Shown: positions 38,236 to 47,202 of the stretch, piece after piece | Position numbering within the stretch: position 1 is the stretch's first letter | Layout: the number at the start of each line of letters is the position of its first letter | DNA from: CBFDBF01 sp050287965 | GTDB lineage: Bacteria; Pseudomonadota; Gammaproteobacteria; Chromatiales; Chromatiaceae | Length of the DNA: 64,000 nucleotides | NCBI GenBank assembly: GCA_050287965.1 | Contig: JBNKCX010000043.1 | Location: 9,033 to 73,032 of the forward strand | Direction: 5' to 3' | Translations under genes and position numbers: made by a program | The notes under the pieces: model-generated | Seen by the model: only the letters and a program-made list of their open reading frames with translations | Told to the model about the DNA's origin: nothing | Databases searched by the model: none

Positions 38236-38877
38236 CTACTCATCGAGCACAAGAAAATTATTGAGCATCTTCAGACCCGCGGTCTGACTCTTTTCCGGAT
38301 GGAACTGCATACCGTAGATTCTGTCTTTCCGATAACCGGCGACTATATCCTTGCCACAGAAATCCGTATACACAATGTCTATTTCTTCTTTCGGTACAGC
38401 CTGATAGCTATGCACGAAGTAGAAAGAAGAGCCTTGCTCGATCCCTTCAAACAACTCGATATAGTCAAAACCCTCGCCATAAACCTCATTCCAGCCGATA
38501 TGGGGGATACGGCACCCGTCAGCAGCCGACGCATCAAGCCTTTTTACGCCGCCGGATACCAAACCCAGCCCATCTGTCCGCCCGCCTTCTTCACCGTAGG
38601 AAAGAAGCAGCTGCATCCCCAGGCAGATGCCTAACAGATAACCGCCGTTTTCCACATGGGTATGGATATATTGAGCAAATCCCGTGGAATGCAGTTTCTC
38701 CATACCTTCCTTATAGGCCCCGACACCGGGAAGTATTACCTTTCCAACCCCCTCAAGATCGTCCGGATTTCCGGCCATTACGACATCGCACTGCAATCCT
38801 CTTAGCGCATTCTGGACGGAAAAAAGATTACCGACACCGTAATCTATAACGCCGACGGTCGGTTTGGTTTCATTCAT
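38236..38877 (-). CDS. HisH-like glutamine amidotransferase for sugar amidation
   Basis: A 213-residue class I glutaminase that would supply ammonia to the HisF-like subunit and then to the N-acetyl sugar amidotransferase. The catalytic triad is intact: Cys85 in GICLGMQ, and His193 and Glu195 in QFHPEKS. VIDYGVGNLFSVQNAL is typical of HisH relatives. The position between pseB and the HisF-like gene supports a glycan role over histidine synthesis. Confidence 0.92.
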   Translation of the reverse strand: MNETKPTVGVIDYGVGNLFSVQNALRGLQCDVVMAGNPDDLEGVGKVILPGVGAYKEGMEKLHSTGFAQYIHTHVENGGYLLGICLGMQLLLSYGEEGGRTDGLGLVSGGVKRLDASAADGCRIPHIGWNEVYGEGFDYIELFEGIEQGSSFYFVHSYQAVPKEEIDIVYTDFCGKDIVAGYRKDRIYGMQFHPEKSQTAGLKMLNNFLVLDE

Positions 38878-38916
38878 GGCGTGACAAATTTATTAGCGAG
38901 GAAAATATTCACCATC

Positions 38917-39918
38917 TCAGCAATCAATGTATTGTTCAAACTCTTTGAGCGCCTCCACTGAGAGAAAATCGATATTGGTGCCCGAGTTGTACTCAAACCC
39001 CTGTTTCACGGCGCGGCCTTTCTCGCCGAGCTTGTTAACGTTGAAATCGATACTTTCATCATGGAAAGAAATACTCGGCGATATCACATAGTGGTCTGAA
39101 AACTCGATGGTGAGATGGGAATCGTCCGCCGGGCACATAACTTCATGAATTTTTTCCCCGGGACGAATCCCGATGATCTTATGCGCGAGATCCGGCGCCA
39201 ACGCCGCGGCAAGATCCACAATCTTCACCGAAGGGATTTTCGGCACAAAAATTTCCCCACCGTGCATGCGCTCAAAATTCTTCAGTACAAAATCAACGCC
39301 CTGCTGCAGAGTTATCCAGAAACGGGTCATTTCCACATGAGTAATGGGCAGATGATCCGAACCCTCAGATATCAGTTTCTTGAAAAAGGGCACTACCGAA
39401 CCGCGCGACCCCACGACATTTCCGTAACGCACAACCGAAAACCGCGTGGGATGCCCTCCCGCCATATTATTGGCCGCAACGAAGAGCTTGTCCGAAGCGA
39501 GCTTCGTCGCACCATAAAGATTGATGGGATTGGCCGCTTTATCCGTGGACAGGGCGGTGACCTTCTTCACGTCGTTATTGATGGCGGCCTTGATGACATT
39601 CTCCGCTCCATGGATGTTGGTCTTGATACATTCCATGGGATTGTATTCGGCGGCAGGGACCTGCTTCAGCGCGGCGGCGTGGATCACGTAATCCACTCCC
39701 TTCATCGCCTGATTAAGACGCTCTCCATCCCTGACATCCCCAATAAAAAACCGCATACAGTCAGAGTTGAAGGACTGCTGCATCTCGAACTGTTTCAACT
39801 CATCGCGGGAATATATGATTATCTTCTTCGGTTGATAACGCTCCAGAAGGGTCTGGGTATATTGTTTCCCGAAGGAGCCGGTCCCCCCAGTGATCAGTAT
39901 TGTCGAATTATTAAACAT
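38917..39918 (-). CDS. pseB: UDP-GlcNAc 4,6-dehydratase (inverting) PseB
   Basis: First enzyme of pseudaminic acid synthesis; it converts UDP-GlcNAc to the 4-keto-L-idose-type sugar. It is a 333-residue short-chain dehydrogenase with NADP motif GGTGSFGKQ at 11-19, STDKAANPINLYGATK carrying the catalytic Asp, Lys and Tyr-x3-Lys region, and YGNVVGSRGSV. Length and motifs match PseB/FlaA1, not the large membrane PglF type. It is the first Pse gene in the direction of transcription and lies 46 bp after the carbamoyltransferase. Confidence 0.95.
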   Translation of the reverse strand: MFNNSTILITGGTGSFGKQYTQTLLERYQPKKIIIYSRDELKQFEMQQSFNSDCMRFFIGDVRDGERLNQAMKGVDYVIHAAALKQVPAAEYNPMECIKTNIHGAENVIKAAINNDVKKVTALSTDKAANPINLYGATKLASDKLFVAANNMAGGHPTRFSVVRYGNVVGSRGSVVPFFKKLISEGSDHLPITHVEMTRFWITLQQGVDFVLKNFERMHGGEIFVPKIPSVKIVDLAAALAPDLAHKIIGIRPGEKIHEVMCPADDSHLTIEFSDHYVISPSISFHDESIDFNVNKLGEKGRAVKQGFEYNSGTNIDFLSVEALKEFEQYIDC

Positions 39919-39964
39919 CTATAAACCCCATTTGGAACGCAAAAGATCGGTTAATCACATTCTA

Positions 39965-41695
39965 TCAAGCATCTTTCCGGATAAGGATGTCTTCCATGAT
40001 CAGATATTGAAGCTCCGACCCGAAAAACATATTTAATGCATCAGTCGGCGAACATACCATCGGCTCCCCGCGCCGGTTTAAAGAGGTATTGAGTATGACA
40101 CCGTTGCCGGTCAATTTTTCCAGTTCCTCTATCAACCGGTAGTAGCGGGGGTTTACCTCTCGAGTCACCACCTGGGCACGGGCGGTGCCGTCTTCGTGCA
40201 CCACTTCCGGCACCCGTTCCGCCCATCCCTCTGCCACGTCGAAGGTGAAAGTCATATAGGGAGCGGGATGGTCCGTCTGCAACATATCGGGCGCCACCCG
40301 GTCGAGCATGCTGGGGCAGAACGGGCGCCAGCGTTCCCGATACTTGATCTGTTCATTGATACGATCGGCGATGCCCGGAATATTCGGCACCCCGAGGATG
40401 GAGCGGTTACCCAGGGCCCGGGGACCGAACTCCATACGCCCCTGAAACCAGGCAAGGGGATTCCCCGCCGCCATAATCTCGGCCGCCCGTTGCGGCACGT
40501 CGTCTATCCTCGCCCATTTCGGCCTCGCCTCGTGTCGCTCACAAGCCTCTATGCACTGTTCCGTGGTGTAACGGGGGCCGAGATAGGCATGCTGCATGGG
40601 CCTGACCGTCTCCCCCTGTTCATTGGAAACATAAGAGGCGGCACCGATGGCGGTCCCCGCATCCGACGCCGCCGGCTGCACGAAAAGTTCCTTGACGTCC
40701 GGCCGGGCGATAATCCGCTGATTGAGTTTGACGTTGAGCGCCACGCCGCCGGCAAAACAGATCCTGCCGGTCTCCCTGAGGATATCCCCGAGATAGTGGT
40801 CTATAAGCCCGAGGGAAACCTCCTCCAGGATCCTCTGGATGCTGGCGGCATAGTCCACATAAGGATCGTCAATCTCATCCCCTTCCCGCTTCGGCCCCAG
40901 CCATTGGACCAGCTCCGGACTGAAGTAATACCCCTTGCCGGCGCTGTCTTTATAGCGCCGCAGGCCTATCACGTTCACCAGTTTGGTGTTAACCCGGAAC
41001 CCTTTCTCGTCGTAATCGATAATCCGGGAAAGATCGAACCGCTCCGGATCGCCGTAGGGGGCCATCCCCATCACCTTGAACTCCCCGTCCAGCATCTCGA
41101 ACCCCAGGTACTCGGTCAGGGCACCATAAAGCCCGCCGAGGGAATCGGGATCATAAAACTCCTTGATCTTATGGATACGGCCGTTTTCCCCGTAACCGAA
41201 AAAGGTGGTGGCGTACTCCCCTTTCCCATCGATCCCGAGGATGGCGGTCTTTTCCCGGAAACCACTCAGGTGATAGGCGCTGGAGGCGTGGGCCAGATGG
41301 TGCTCCACCGGATGAATCGGTACATTGCCACCGCCGATATTCAGGTCGGACACCAGCTTTTTAAGATGGCACATGTTGCGGCGAAAGCGGCGGTTCCCGT
41401 TGAAGATCGCTGTCAGCAGCCGGTCCGGGGCATACCAGTGGCGTATGGCGTAGTGCCAGCGGGCGGGGCTGGTGAGCGGAATCTCGGCGTAGGGGAAGGC
41501 CACCATATTCACCTGCTCCGGGCGAATACCGGCGTACTCCAGGCAGAACCGGGCGGACTCATAGGGAAACCGCCCCTTGGCGTGCTTATCCCGGATAAAC
41601 CGCTCCTCCTCGGCAGCCGCCACCAGCTCTCCGTCAACGAAGAGCGCGGCGGAAGGATCGTGGCCCACCGCACCCGATATACCTAGAATAATCAT
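39965..41695 (-). CDS. Carbamoyltransferase (NodU/CmcH family)
   Basis: A 576-residue enzyme that transfers carbamoyl from carbamoyl phosphate to a hydroxyl. The N-terminal part has ILGISGAVGHDPSAAL, EHHLAHASSAY with the metal-binding His132, His133 and His136, and the nucleotide loop FAGGVALNVKLN. The C-terminal domain has GRMEFGPRALGNRSIL. In P. aeruginosa a carbamoyltransferase (WapO) sits in the equivalent place after the core kinases and modifies heptose II, so the LPS core is a reasonable target. Pse sugars are an alternative, given that pseB follows. Confidence 0.92.
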   Translation of the reverse strand: MIILGISGAVGHDPSAALFVDGELVAAAEEERFIRDKHAKGRFPYESARFCLEYAGIRPEQVNMVAFPYAEIPLTSPARWHYAIRHWYAPDRLLTAIFNGNRRFRRNMCHLKKLVSDLNIGGGNVPIHPVEHHLAHASSAYHLSGFREKTAILGIDGKGEYATTFFGYGENGRIHKIKEFYDPDSLGGLYGALTEYLGFEMLDGEFKVMGMAPYGDPERFDLSRIIDYDEKGFRVNTKLVNVIGLRRYKDSAGKGYYFSPELVQWLGPKREGDEIDDPYVDYAASIQRILEEVSLGLIDHYLGDILRETGRICFAGGVALNVKLNQRIIARPDVKELFVQPAASDAGTAIGAASYVSNEQGETVRPMQHAYLGPRYTTEQCIEACERHEARPKWARIDDVPQRAAEIMAAGNPLAWFQGRMEFGPRALGNRSILGVPNIPGIADRINEQIKYRERWRPFCPSMLDRVAPDMLQTDHPAPYMTFTFDVAEGWAERVPEVVHEDGTARAQVVTREVNPRYYRLIEELEKLTGNGVILNTSLNRRGEPMVCSPTDALNMFFGSELQYLIMEDILIRKDA

Positions 41696-41777
41696 GAAAA
41701 TATGGTGATTTGGTTAAATGAGCTAATTTTGCCAGTGTTCGCCCTTCGGCGCGACCGGTTGTTTTCGACGGCGCTGA

Positions 41778-43337
41778 TTACGGAGCCACCCCGGACCGGA
41801 GCGGGCCGACACCGTTCTCAATCAGGGCCCTCTGCATCATCTGTTGTACCTCCGGCACATGTTCCCAGGCCTCCAGGAAACGCTGGATATCACGACCCCA
41901 GTGATAGCGGAATATCACCCTGGATTTATGTCTCACCATTGCGTCGAGATCGATCAGAACCGGCGTGGCGCCGACGATCAGGATATTAGCGGCTTTCAGA
42001 TCTCCATGGGAGATCCGCAGTTCCGCCAAATGCCGGAGCAACAGGGCCACTTTCGTCGCCATCTGCGATTTTTCCGCCTGCGGAATGCGCTCATCCAGAA
42101 ACCACCAGGTCGCTCTTATCCCGGCCACGGCCTCGGTCATGAAGTAGGAGGCGGAGTGGATCGCATCCCTGCCGATACGCAAAACAGCCATCGGCCGCGG
42201 GGTCTGCACCCCGAAAAAGCGCAGCATATGGGCGTTCTCCCAGCTTATCAGGGCCCGCCCGGGGATCAGCCCGAAAAAAAGCGGGAGATTGGCGTTTTCC
42301 GAGGAAAGCAATCCCCTGCCGAAAAGCAGCCTGAATTTTATCCGGCGCCACAGGGGTTTGATGTTGTAACGCTTTACCACTACGGACACGTTACCGATCT
42401 TCAGCGCCCACACCTTGCAGGTAACGCCATCTTTCAGAAGAATGCCCCTTTCGAAATCGCTCGACGCCGAAGTTATGTCACCATTTAATCTGGCATCAAC
42501 CGGCGGCGCCTCTGTATTTTCGATCAGGTCATCCGGACTCCGCAGAAAGGCTTCAAGCTCCGGGCTAAGGTCTTGTCTGCTGACGATCTCCAACCGATCC
42601 CGCATCTTGCGGCAGCGGAATGCCGTGCAATCCCGATACAGTTTTTTCCGAAAATCCTTCCAGCGCCGCTCCCGCGCCCGCCGTACCCGGCGCAACAGCT
42701 GCCTGCCGCCCCTATCGGAACAACTCCGCCAACCACGGCTGTCGCAATAGCTCTGATACAGTTCGGATACACGGGAATCCCACGCGGGCAGCAACTGGGC
42801 CAGAAAAAGCGCGAGGTTGTCCAGAGCCGCCCGCCGACCAAGCTCCCCGTTGACTGTTTTGACCCCGGCCCCATCCAGGCTGTAGATGCGGTTCTGCGAG
42901 ATGACGAAATTGCTCAAATGCAGGTCTGTCTGGCATATTCCGACTGCGTGGTGACGGGCCAGCAACCCGACCATCTCATCCAGCAGGCTCTCCCGGACGG
43001 AGCTCTCCGCATTCTCCCACGCCTCTTTCAGATCCACCGGATCCTGCAGTTGTTCAAGCAGAATAACCGGCCATGTCTTACCCTCAATTTCCCCCGCATA
43101 AACGATGGACGCGGTAAGAACATCCCGCTCCCGGAAGGCACGCAGACCCTCCAACTCCCGCTGCCAATGCCTCCTGCCGCGCTTTCCATCAAGATAAAGC
43201 TTTACGAACACCGGCTTCCCCTCCAGGGACCCCCGGCACACCTTCCGTTTGCCCGGCAGTAGGCGAACAATGGAACTGCAGCGCAGCCGGCGACCGTCAT
43301 CCAGTTGTAACAGTTCCTCTTCAACCATCTTCGCCAT
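41778..43337 (-). CDS. Tandem double kinase-fold LPS-core protein
   Basis: A 519-residue protein with two protein-kinase-like domains. Domain one (about 1-260) has FVKLYLDG with the ATP-contacting Lys, the catalytic loop CQTDLHLSNFV and the metal loop SLDGAG. Domain two (about 290-500) has VVVKRYN, SHGDLKAANIL and LIDLDAM. Both keep the catalytic Asp. A single-gene kinase of roughly similar size occurs at this place in the Pseudomonas core cluster. It overlaps the preceding kinase gene by 17 bases. Likely role: phosphorylation of LPS core sugars. Confidence 0.78.
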   Translation of the reverse strand: MAKMVEEELLQLDDGRRLRCSSIVRLLPGKRKVCRGSLEGKPVFVKLYLDGKRGRRHWQRELEGLRAFRERDVLTASIVYAGEIEGKTWPVILLEQLQDPVDLKEAWENAESSVRESLLDEMVGLLARHHAVGICQTDLHLSNFVISQNRIYSLDGAGVKTVNGELGRRAALDNLALFLAQLLPAWDSRVSELYQSYCDSRGWRSCSDRGGRQLLRRVRRARERRWKDFRKKLYRDCTAFRCRKMRDRLEIVSRQDLSPELEAFLRSPDDLIENTEAPPVDARLNGDITSASSDFERGILLKDGVTCKVWALKIGNVSVVVKRYNIKPLWRRIKFRLLFGRGLLSSENANLPLFFGLIPGRALISWENAHMLRFFGVQTPRPMAVLRIGRDAIHSASYFMTEAVAGIRATWWFLDERIPQAEKSQMATKVALLLRHLAELRISHGDLKAANILIVGATPVLIDLDAMVRHKSRVIFRYHWGRDIQRFLEAWEHVPEVQQMMQRALIENGVGPLRSGVAP

Positions 43338-44121
43338 GTTTCCTCATAAAACCGATCTTGCTTTGGGCCAGGGTCCGCCAGAGCCTCCTGCCCTTCAGAC
43401 CCAGACGCGTAACCCGCAGATAGCGATGCAGGAAACGCATGCGATCGGTCCATGACCAGAGCCGGGCACGCCGGTTTAGACTGTCCAGATCCCGCCGCGC
43501 GGCCTGTGCGACCGACCATGTCCGGCGCATCTTCTCCAGGTCAATAAGACGCACTTGCGGATCTCCCGTCTCCGGGAAACGCACGAACAGGTGTTTGGGA
43601 TGAAGCGCATTATGCACCAGCCTGGAATGGTGCAAACGACGAATGATGTCTGCGGCGGCTGCGATCAGTTGCCGACGCCGGGTGACGCTGCCGCCCCATC
43701 CGGACACTTGCCACTCTCGCATCAGCTCGTTCAGGGGCAGATAACCCTCCAGCTCCAGGGTAACCAGGACCGCCCGCCAACGGCCGTTAACCCGGCGCTG
43801 CCCATAGTAGATCGGCTCCAGGGTGGGAACACCCGCCGCCATCACTGCCAGGATGTTCCGTATCTCCGCCGCGAAGGTGGGCTCTCCGGCGATGGGATGC
43901 CGCAAACCGCGCCGCAGGTGGTTCTCCTGACGCTTGATAAATACCCCCTTGGTTGACCCGTCCGGGGTCTTCAGCGCAACCCGCCCCACACCGCTCCAAC
44001 CTCCGCGGCGATAATTGGGGGGCTCGAACCACGCCACCTCCAGATCCCAAAGGGCGCTAAAGCTGCTAAGACCGTTGTGTTCCAGGAGGCCCCGCCAATA
44101 GTCGTTGCGGTAGTCATCCAT
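43321..44121 (-). CDS. WapP-like LPS-core kinase-fold protein, catalytic Asp replaced
   Basis: A 266-residue member of the LPS kinase family resembling P. aeruginosa WapP. FEPPNYRRGGWSGVGRV and FIKRQENHLRRG near the N-terminus fit that branch, as does GEPTFAAEIRNI. The catalytic-loop equivalent is VHNALHPKHLF, with Ala where WaaP has Asp; the metal loop LIDLEKM is intact. From memory WapP also lacks the Asp, so this may be a family trait. It overlaps waaP by 8 bases and the tandem kinase by 17. Confidence 0.8.
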   Translation of the reverse strand: MDDYRNDYWRGLLEHNGLSSFSALWDLEVAWFEPPNYRRGGWSGVGRVALKTPDGSTKGVFIKRQENHLRRGLRHPIAGEPTFAAEIRNILAVMAAGVPTLEPIYYGQRRVNGRWRAVLVTLELEGYLPLNELMREWQVSGWGGSVTRRRQLIAAAADIIRRLHHSRLVHNALHPKHLFVRFPETGDPQVRLIDLEKMRRTWSVAQAARRDLDSLNRRARLWSWTDRMRFLHRYLRVTRLGLKGRRLWRTLAQSKIGFMRKHGEDG

Positions 44122-44917
44122 TGGGGTTATCCGCCCCCGGCCTGGTCCGGTAGAGGGTGTCGGCCCGCTGCTGTACGTCGCGCCAGAACTCCCGCTCCCC
44201 GGCGATAATCTCGCGCAGCGGCCGCTGCCGGTACTCCCGCAGGAAACGCAGCAGGTCGCGGCGGGTGAGCCCCAACTCCATGGCGGAAAACCAGAGCGAT
44301 CCCAGGTCCTTGATCAACCAGCGTCTGGGGGTCTGCTGGCGCAGTTGCACCCGATGCAGGTCGATGACGTAAAGATGCAGGTCCTCTTCACTCCCGTCCC
44401 AGGGCACACGGATGAGAAAATGACAGATGTAGAAGTCCCGGTGATTGACCCCGTTCTCGTGCAGGGTTCGGGCAATCTTCGCCAGTCTGCGTATCAGCAG
44501 GTGTTTTTGCGCTGCCGGAGGGGGCTGATGACACCAGTTCTCGCAATACCGCTCCAGGCTGATACTGTCCGGAAGCGCCTCGGTGATAAGCAGCGAACGA
44601 AGGCCGGCGGGATTCCAGCCTTCCCGCCCGTAGGCCACCGGTTGCATGGTTTCCACCCCCAGTTCGTGCAACCGATGGATGGCCCACCATTCGTTCCCGG
44701 CTCCCAGGACCGGCAGCCGTAACGAAAAGAGGTTCTTGAATATCTCCCGCCAACCGACCCCCCGATGACACTTGAGGAAGAAATGACGGCCCCCGCGTTC
44801 GATGCGGAAGGTGCGCCGGTTCTGAATGCGTTTAAACTCTTCCCCCGGCAGCGCACAAAGCTCCCGCAGTTCGGTTTCAGGGAAGAGTTCACGGTATTCT
44901 TCAAGCAGGTTCAGCAT
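44114..44917 (-). CDS. waaP: LPS core heptose(I) kinase WaaP
   Basis: Phosphorylates heptose I of the LPS inner core, which is important for outer-membrane integrity. It is 267 residues, like E. coli and Pseudomonas WaaP. FFLKCHRGVGWREIFKNL includes the ATP-binding Lys, Asp161 lies in NHRDFYICHFLI, and YVIDLHRVQ is the metal loop. It overlaps waaG by 17 bases, so translation is coupled. Confidence 0.95.
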   Translation of the reverse strand: MLNLLEEYRELFPETELRELCALPGEEFKRIQNRRTFRIERGGRHFFLKCHRGVGWREIFKNLFSLRLPVLGAGNEWWAIHRLHELGVETMQPVAYGREGWNPAGLRSLLITEALPDSISLERYCENWCHQPPPAAQKHLLIRRLAKIARTLHENGVNHRDFYICHFLIRVPWDGSEEDLHLYVIDLHRVQLRQQTPRRWLIKDLGSLWFSAMELGLTRRDLLRFLREYRQRPLREIIAGEREFWRDVQQRADTLYRTRPGADNPNG

Positions 44918-46052
44918 GCCGTTCCCGATTACGTTCCGCTCTGGCGATTATTACATCCGCGGCTCGTTCAATAAGACTGTATAGATCGGTCCGTTCACAA
45001 TAGACCGGTCCGTTTTCGCGCCACACTTCAATATGTTCCGAATCGAGAAATTCAGCCAGCGCACGATCCAACCGCCCCTGACGGAAAGGCTCCGCCAGGA
45101 CCATGCCCGCCTCCGCGTCAGCAACATGGAATGCGAATCCACAGTTGCCGGTCACCAGCACCGGCAATCCGCATATCATCGCTTCAATCAGAACCGTTCC
45201 GGTGTTCTCGCTGCGGGGCGCATGCACCAGACAGTCGGCGGCATAGTAGAAGCGGGGCACATCTTCCCGAGTTCCGGTAAATACTATCCGCTCACCAACC
45301 CCTGACCGCTGCGCCTGACGCCGGAACGGCTCCGCCTTTCCGTGTCCCACCACCACCAGCCGCGACGTCTCCCGCAACCGCTCGGGCAGGGACGCAAACG
45401 CCTGGATAACCCGATCCACCCCTTTGGTCCGGAAGCGTGATCCCACCACCAGGATCATACGCTCGCCTTCCTCCAGACCCAATTCCCGCCGCAACGCCCC
45501 GCGGTATTCCTCCCGATCCCCCTCCACCTGCAACCTGTCCCGGTTGATTCCGGGGGGCAACAGATGGAACCGCTCCGGTTCGGTAGCATAGTAATGGATG
45601 AATTTGTCCCGTTCCTGATGGGCGATCAACACCACCTCGGTGGTCGCCCCCCGACGGAAAACCTCGCTCTCCTGACGCCGAAACGCCCGATACCGCGGGG
45701 ACCAGCGGTAGATAGCCGGCTTGGTCTCGGCGGCACGCGCGGCATAACAGGGATCCGCAGCATAGTAGACATCCAATCCCGGAAGCTTGGTAAACCCGAC
45801 GCGGCAGTCATACCCCTTCCCGGCAACCGCTTCGGCAAATCGCGCCGCCAGCAGATCGTTGCTGCGATGATTGGTGCTTGCCCGGGTATCCAGCTCAATA
45901 ACCCCCACCCCCGACGGCCGCTCCCCCTGCCACTCCCCGGTATAGATATCCACCTCATGACCCCTGACCACACAGGTCTCGGCGATGCGCAGCAGGGATC
46001 GCTGCATACCGCCGAAAGGGAACCAGAGGGAGACGACGAAGGCCAGTTTCAT
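44901..46052 (-). CDS. waaG: LPS core glycosyltransferase WaaG (GT4 family)
   Basis: Adds the first outer-core hexose (glucose in E. coli, galactosamine in Pseudomonas) to heptose II. From the ATG at 46052 the product is 383 residues and starts KLAFVVSLWFPFGGMQRSLLRIA, a typical GT-B N-terminus (cited as residues 2-24). ILVVGSRFRTKGVDRVIQAF and the nucleotide-sugar region ENTGTVLIEAMICGLPVL follow. The frame is open to 46133, but that part overlaps waaC and has no family match. It is four bases downstream of waaC. Confidence 0.94.
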   Translation of the reverse strand: MKLAFVVSLWFPFGGMQRSLLRIAETCVVRGHEVDIYTGEWQGERPSGVGVIELDTRASTNHRSNDLLAARFAEAVAGKGYDCRVGFTKLPGLDVYYAADPCYAARAAETKPAIYRWSPRYRAFRRQESEVFRRGATTEVVLIAHQERDKFIHYYATEPERFHLLPPGINRDRLQVEGDREEYRGALRRELGLEEGERMILVVGSRFRTKGVDRVIQAFASLPERLRETSRLVVVGHGKAEPFRRQAQRSGVGERIVFTGTREDVPRFYYAADCLVHAPRSENTGTVLIEAMICGLPVLVTGNCGFAFHVADAEAGMVLAEPFRQGRLDRALAEFLDSEHIEVWRENGPVYCERTDLYSLIERAADVIIARAERNRERHAEPA

Positions 46053-46056
46053 TTCC

Positions 46057-47076
46057 TTACCCCTGCATCCGGTCCAGAAGCCGGTCCCATACCTGTTCCG
46101 GCGGCAAGGTCGTGAAACAGGCGGGCCGGACACTGCTCTCTTCGGTGTAACTGCATTGTCGGTGCATGCAGGGGGCGCAGGGGAAGTCGACCTCTAGATT
46201 GACCTGCCTTCTCCCCCTGGCCCCGGTCAGGTCCGTGTGGGTCGGTCCGTAAAGGGTTACTCCGGGAACGGAAAGAGCCGCCGCCAGATGGGCCAGACCG
46301 GAATCGACTCCGACCACGCCGGCCGCCCCCGCCAGTTCCCTGGCCAGTCCCGCCAGCCCCTCCTTGGGCAATATCTCGCCGTATCCGGCGCCATCGATGA
46401 TCGCCCGCGCATATTCCCGCTCATCCGGCGTTCCCCAGGGAAGACGCACCCGATATCCGGCGGCGGATGCGAGTTGGGTCAATTCGATCCAGAACTCCTG
46501 AGGCCAGAGTTTCGTGGGCCAGGTCGTACCATGCAGAAACAGCAGATAAGGCGACGCCCCGGACGGCGTCTCCAGCGTGAAGGAGATCCCGTAATCCGGC
46601 TCACCCTGGGGAAGCGGGTAATCGAAGGCCCGGGCGAACAGCATCCGTACCCGCTCGATGGCATGCATCCGGCGCGGCACCCTGACCGTTCGGTTATAGC
46701 CCAGGGCCGCCAGCGGCTCCCGGGCGGAGTCGCGATGGAGTCCCACCCGGGGACCATCGGCCATACGGGCCAGAAGGGCGCTTTTCAGCAACCCCTGGGC
46801 GTCGATGACCAGGTCATAGGAATCACGGGAAAGCAGGCGCCGAAAATCCCGGATTTCACCGCTGCTCCACGCCCTGCGCCAAGCCTTGCGCCAGCGTCGC
46901 AGCGCCACCGGGATCACCCGCTCCACCGCCGGATGCCAACCGGGAATCTCCGCGAACGCCTCCTCCACCACCCAATCGAAGCGGACCCCCGGCACCGCCG
47001 CCGCTGCATCGGTCACCGCCGGCAGGGTATGGACCACGTCCCCGAGAGAAGAAGTTTTTACGATAAGCGCCTTCAA
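46057..47076 (-). CDS. waaC: LPS heptosyltransferase I WaaC
   Basis: Adds the first heptose to Kdo in the inner core (family GT9). The homologous N-terminus (KALIVKTSSLGDVVHTLP) starts at a TTG at 47076, giving 339 residues; the longer frame to 47163 would run into the terminator region of cysC. FDWVVEEAFAEIPGWHP, VIDAQGLLKSALLARM and GVDSGLAHLAAALSVPG are typical. The cysC terminator just upstream means that waaC probably has its own promoter at about 47077-47160. Confidence 0.93.
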   Translation of the reverse strand: MKALIVKTSSLGDVVHTLPAVTDAAAAVPGVRFDWVVEEAFAEIPGWHPAVERVIPVALRRWRKAWRRAWSSGEIRDFRRLLSRDSYDLVIDAQGLLKSALLARMADGPRVGLHRDSAREPLAALGYNRTVRVPRRMHAIERVRMLFARAFDYPLPQGEPDYGISFTLETPSGASPYLLFLHGTTWPTKLWPQEFWIELTQLASAAGYRVRLPWGTPDEREYARAIIDGAGYGEILPKEGLAGLARELAGAAGVVGVDSGLAHLAAALSVPGVTLYGPTHTDLTGARGRRQVNLEVDFPCAPCMHRQCSYTEESSVRPACFTTLPPEQVWDRLLDRMQG

Positions 47077-47161
47077 GCTCTGAATCTTTTCTGTTAAACG
47101 AAATCGGCGCCGGTTCCTTCGCGTCCGCGGGAGCGGCGCTACGGGCCGCGAAAAGGGACCC

Positions 47162-47191
47162 AAAAAAACGTCGCGGCCACCGGGCCGCGAC
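47162..47191 (-). terminator. Rho-independent terminator after cysC
   Basis: GTCGCGGCC pairs with GGCCGCGAC (nine pairs, four-base loop; 47170-47191). On the minus strand the stem is followed by seven T residues after ACG. It lies 11 bp beyond the cysC stop and upstream of waaC. Confidence 0.88.
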
Positions 47192-47202
47192 TGCTAAACA
47201 AC

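Noticed and set aside
37480..38877. Histidine biosynthesis genes hisF and hisH
   Set aside because: The proteins have those folds, but no other his genes are near and a sugar amidotransferase is coupled to them, which is the arrangement of glycan amidation modules.
40196..41686. 496-codon open frame on the plus strand
   Set aside because: It lies wholly antisense to the carbamoyltransferase, shows no family motifs and has the His/Pro/Gly/Arg-rich composition typical of antisense frames in GC-rich DNA.
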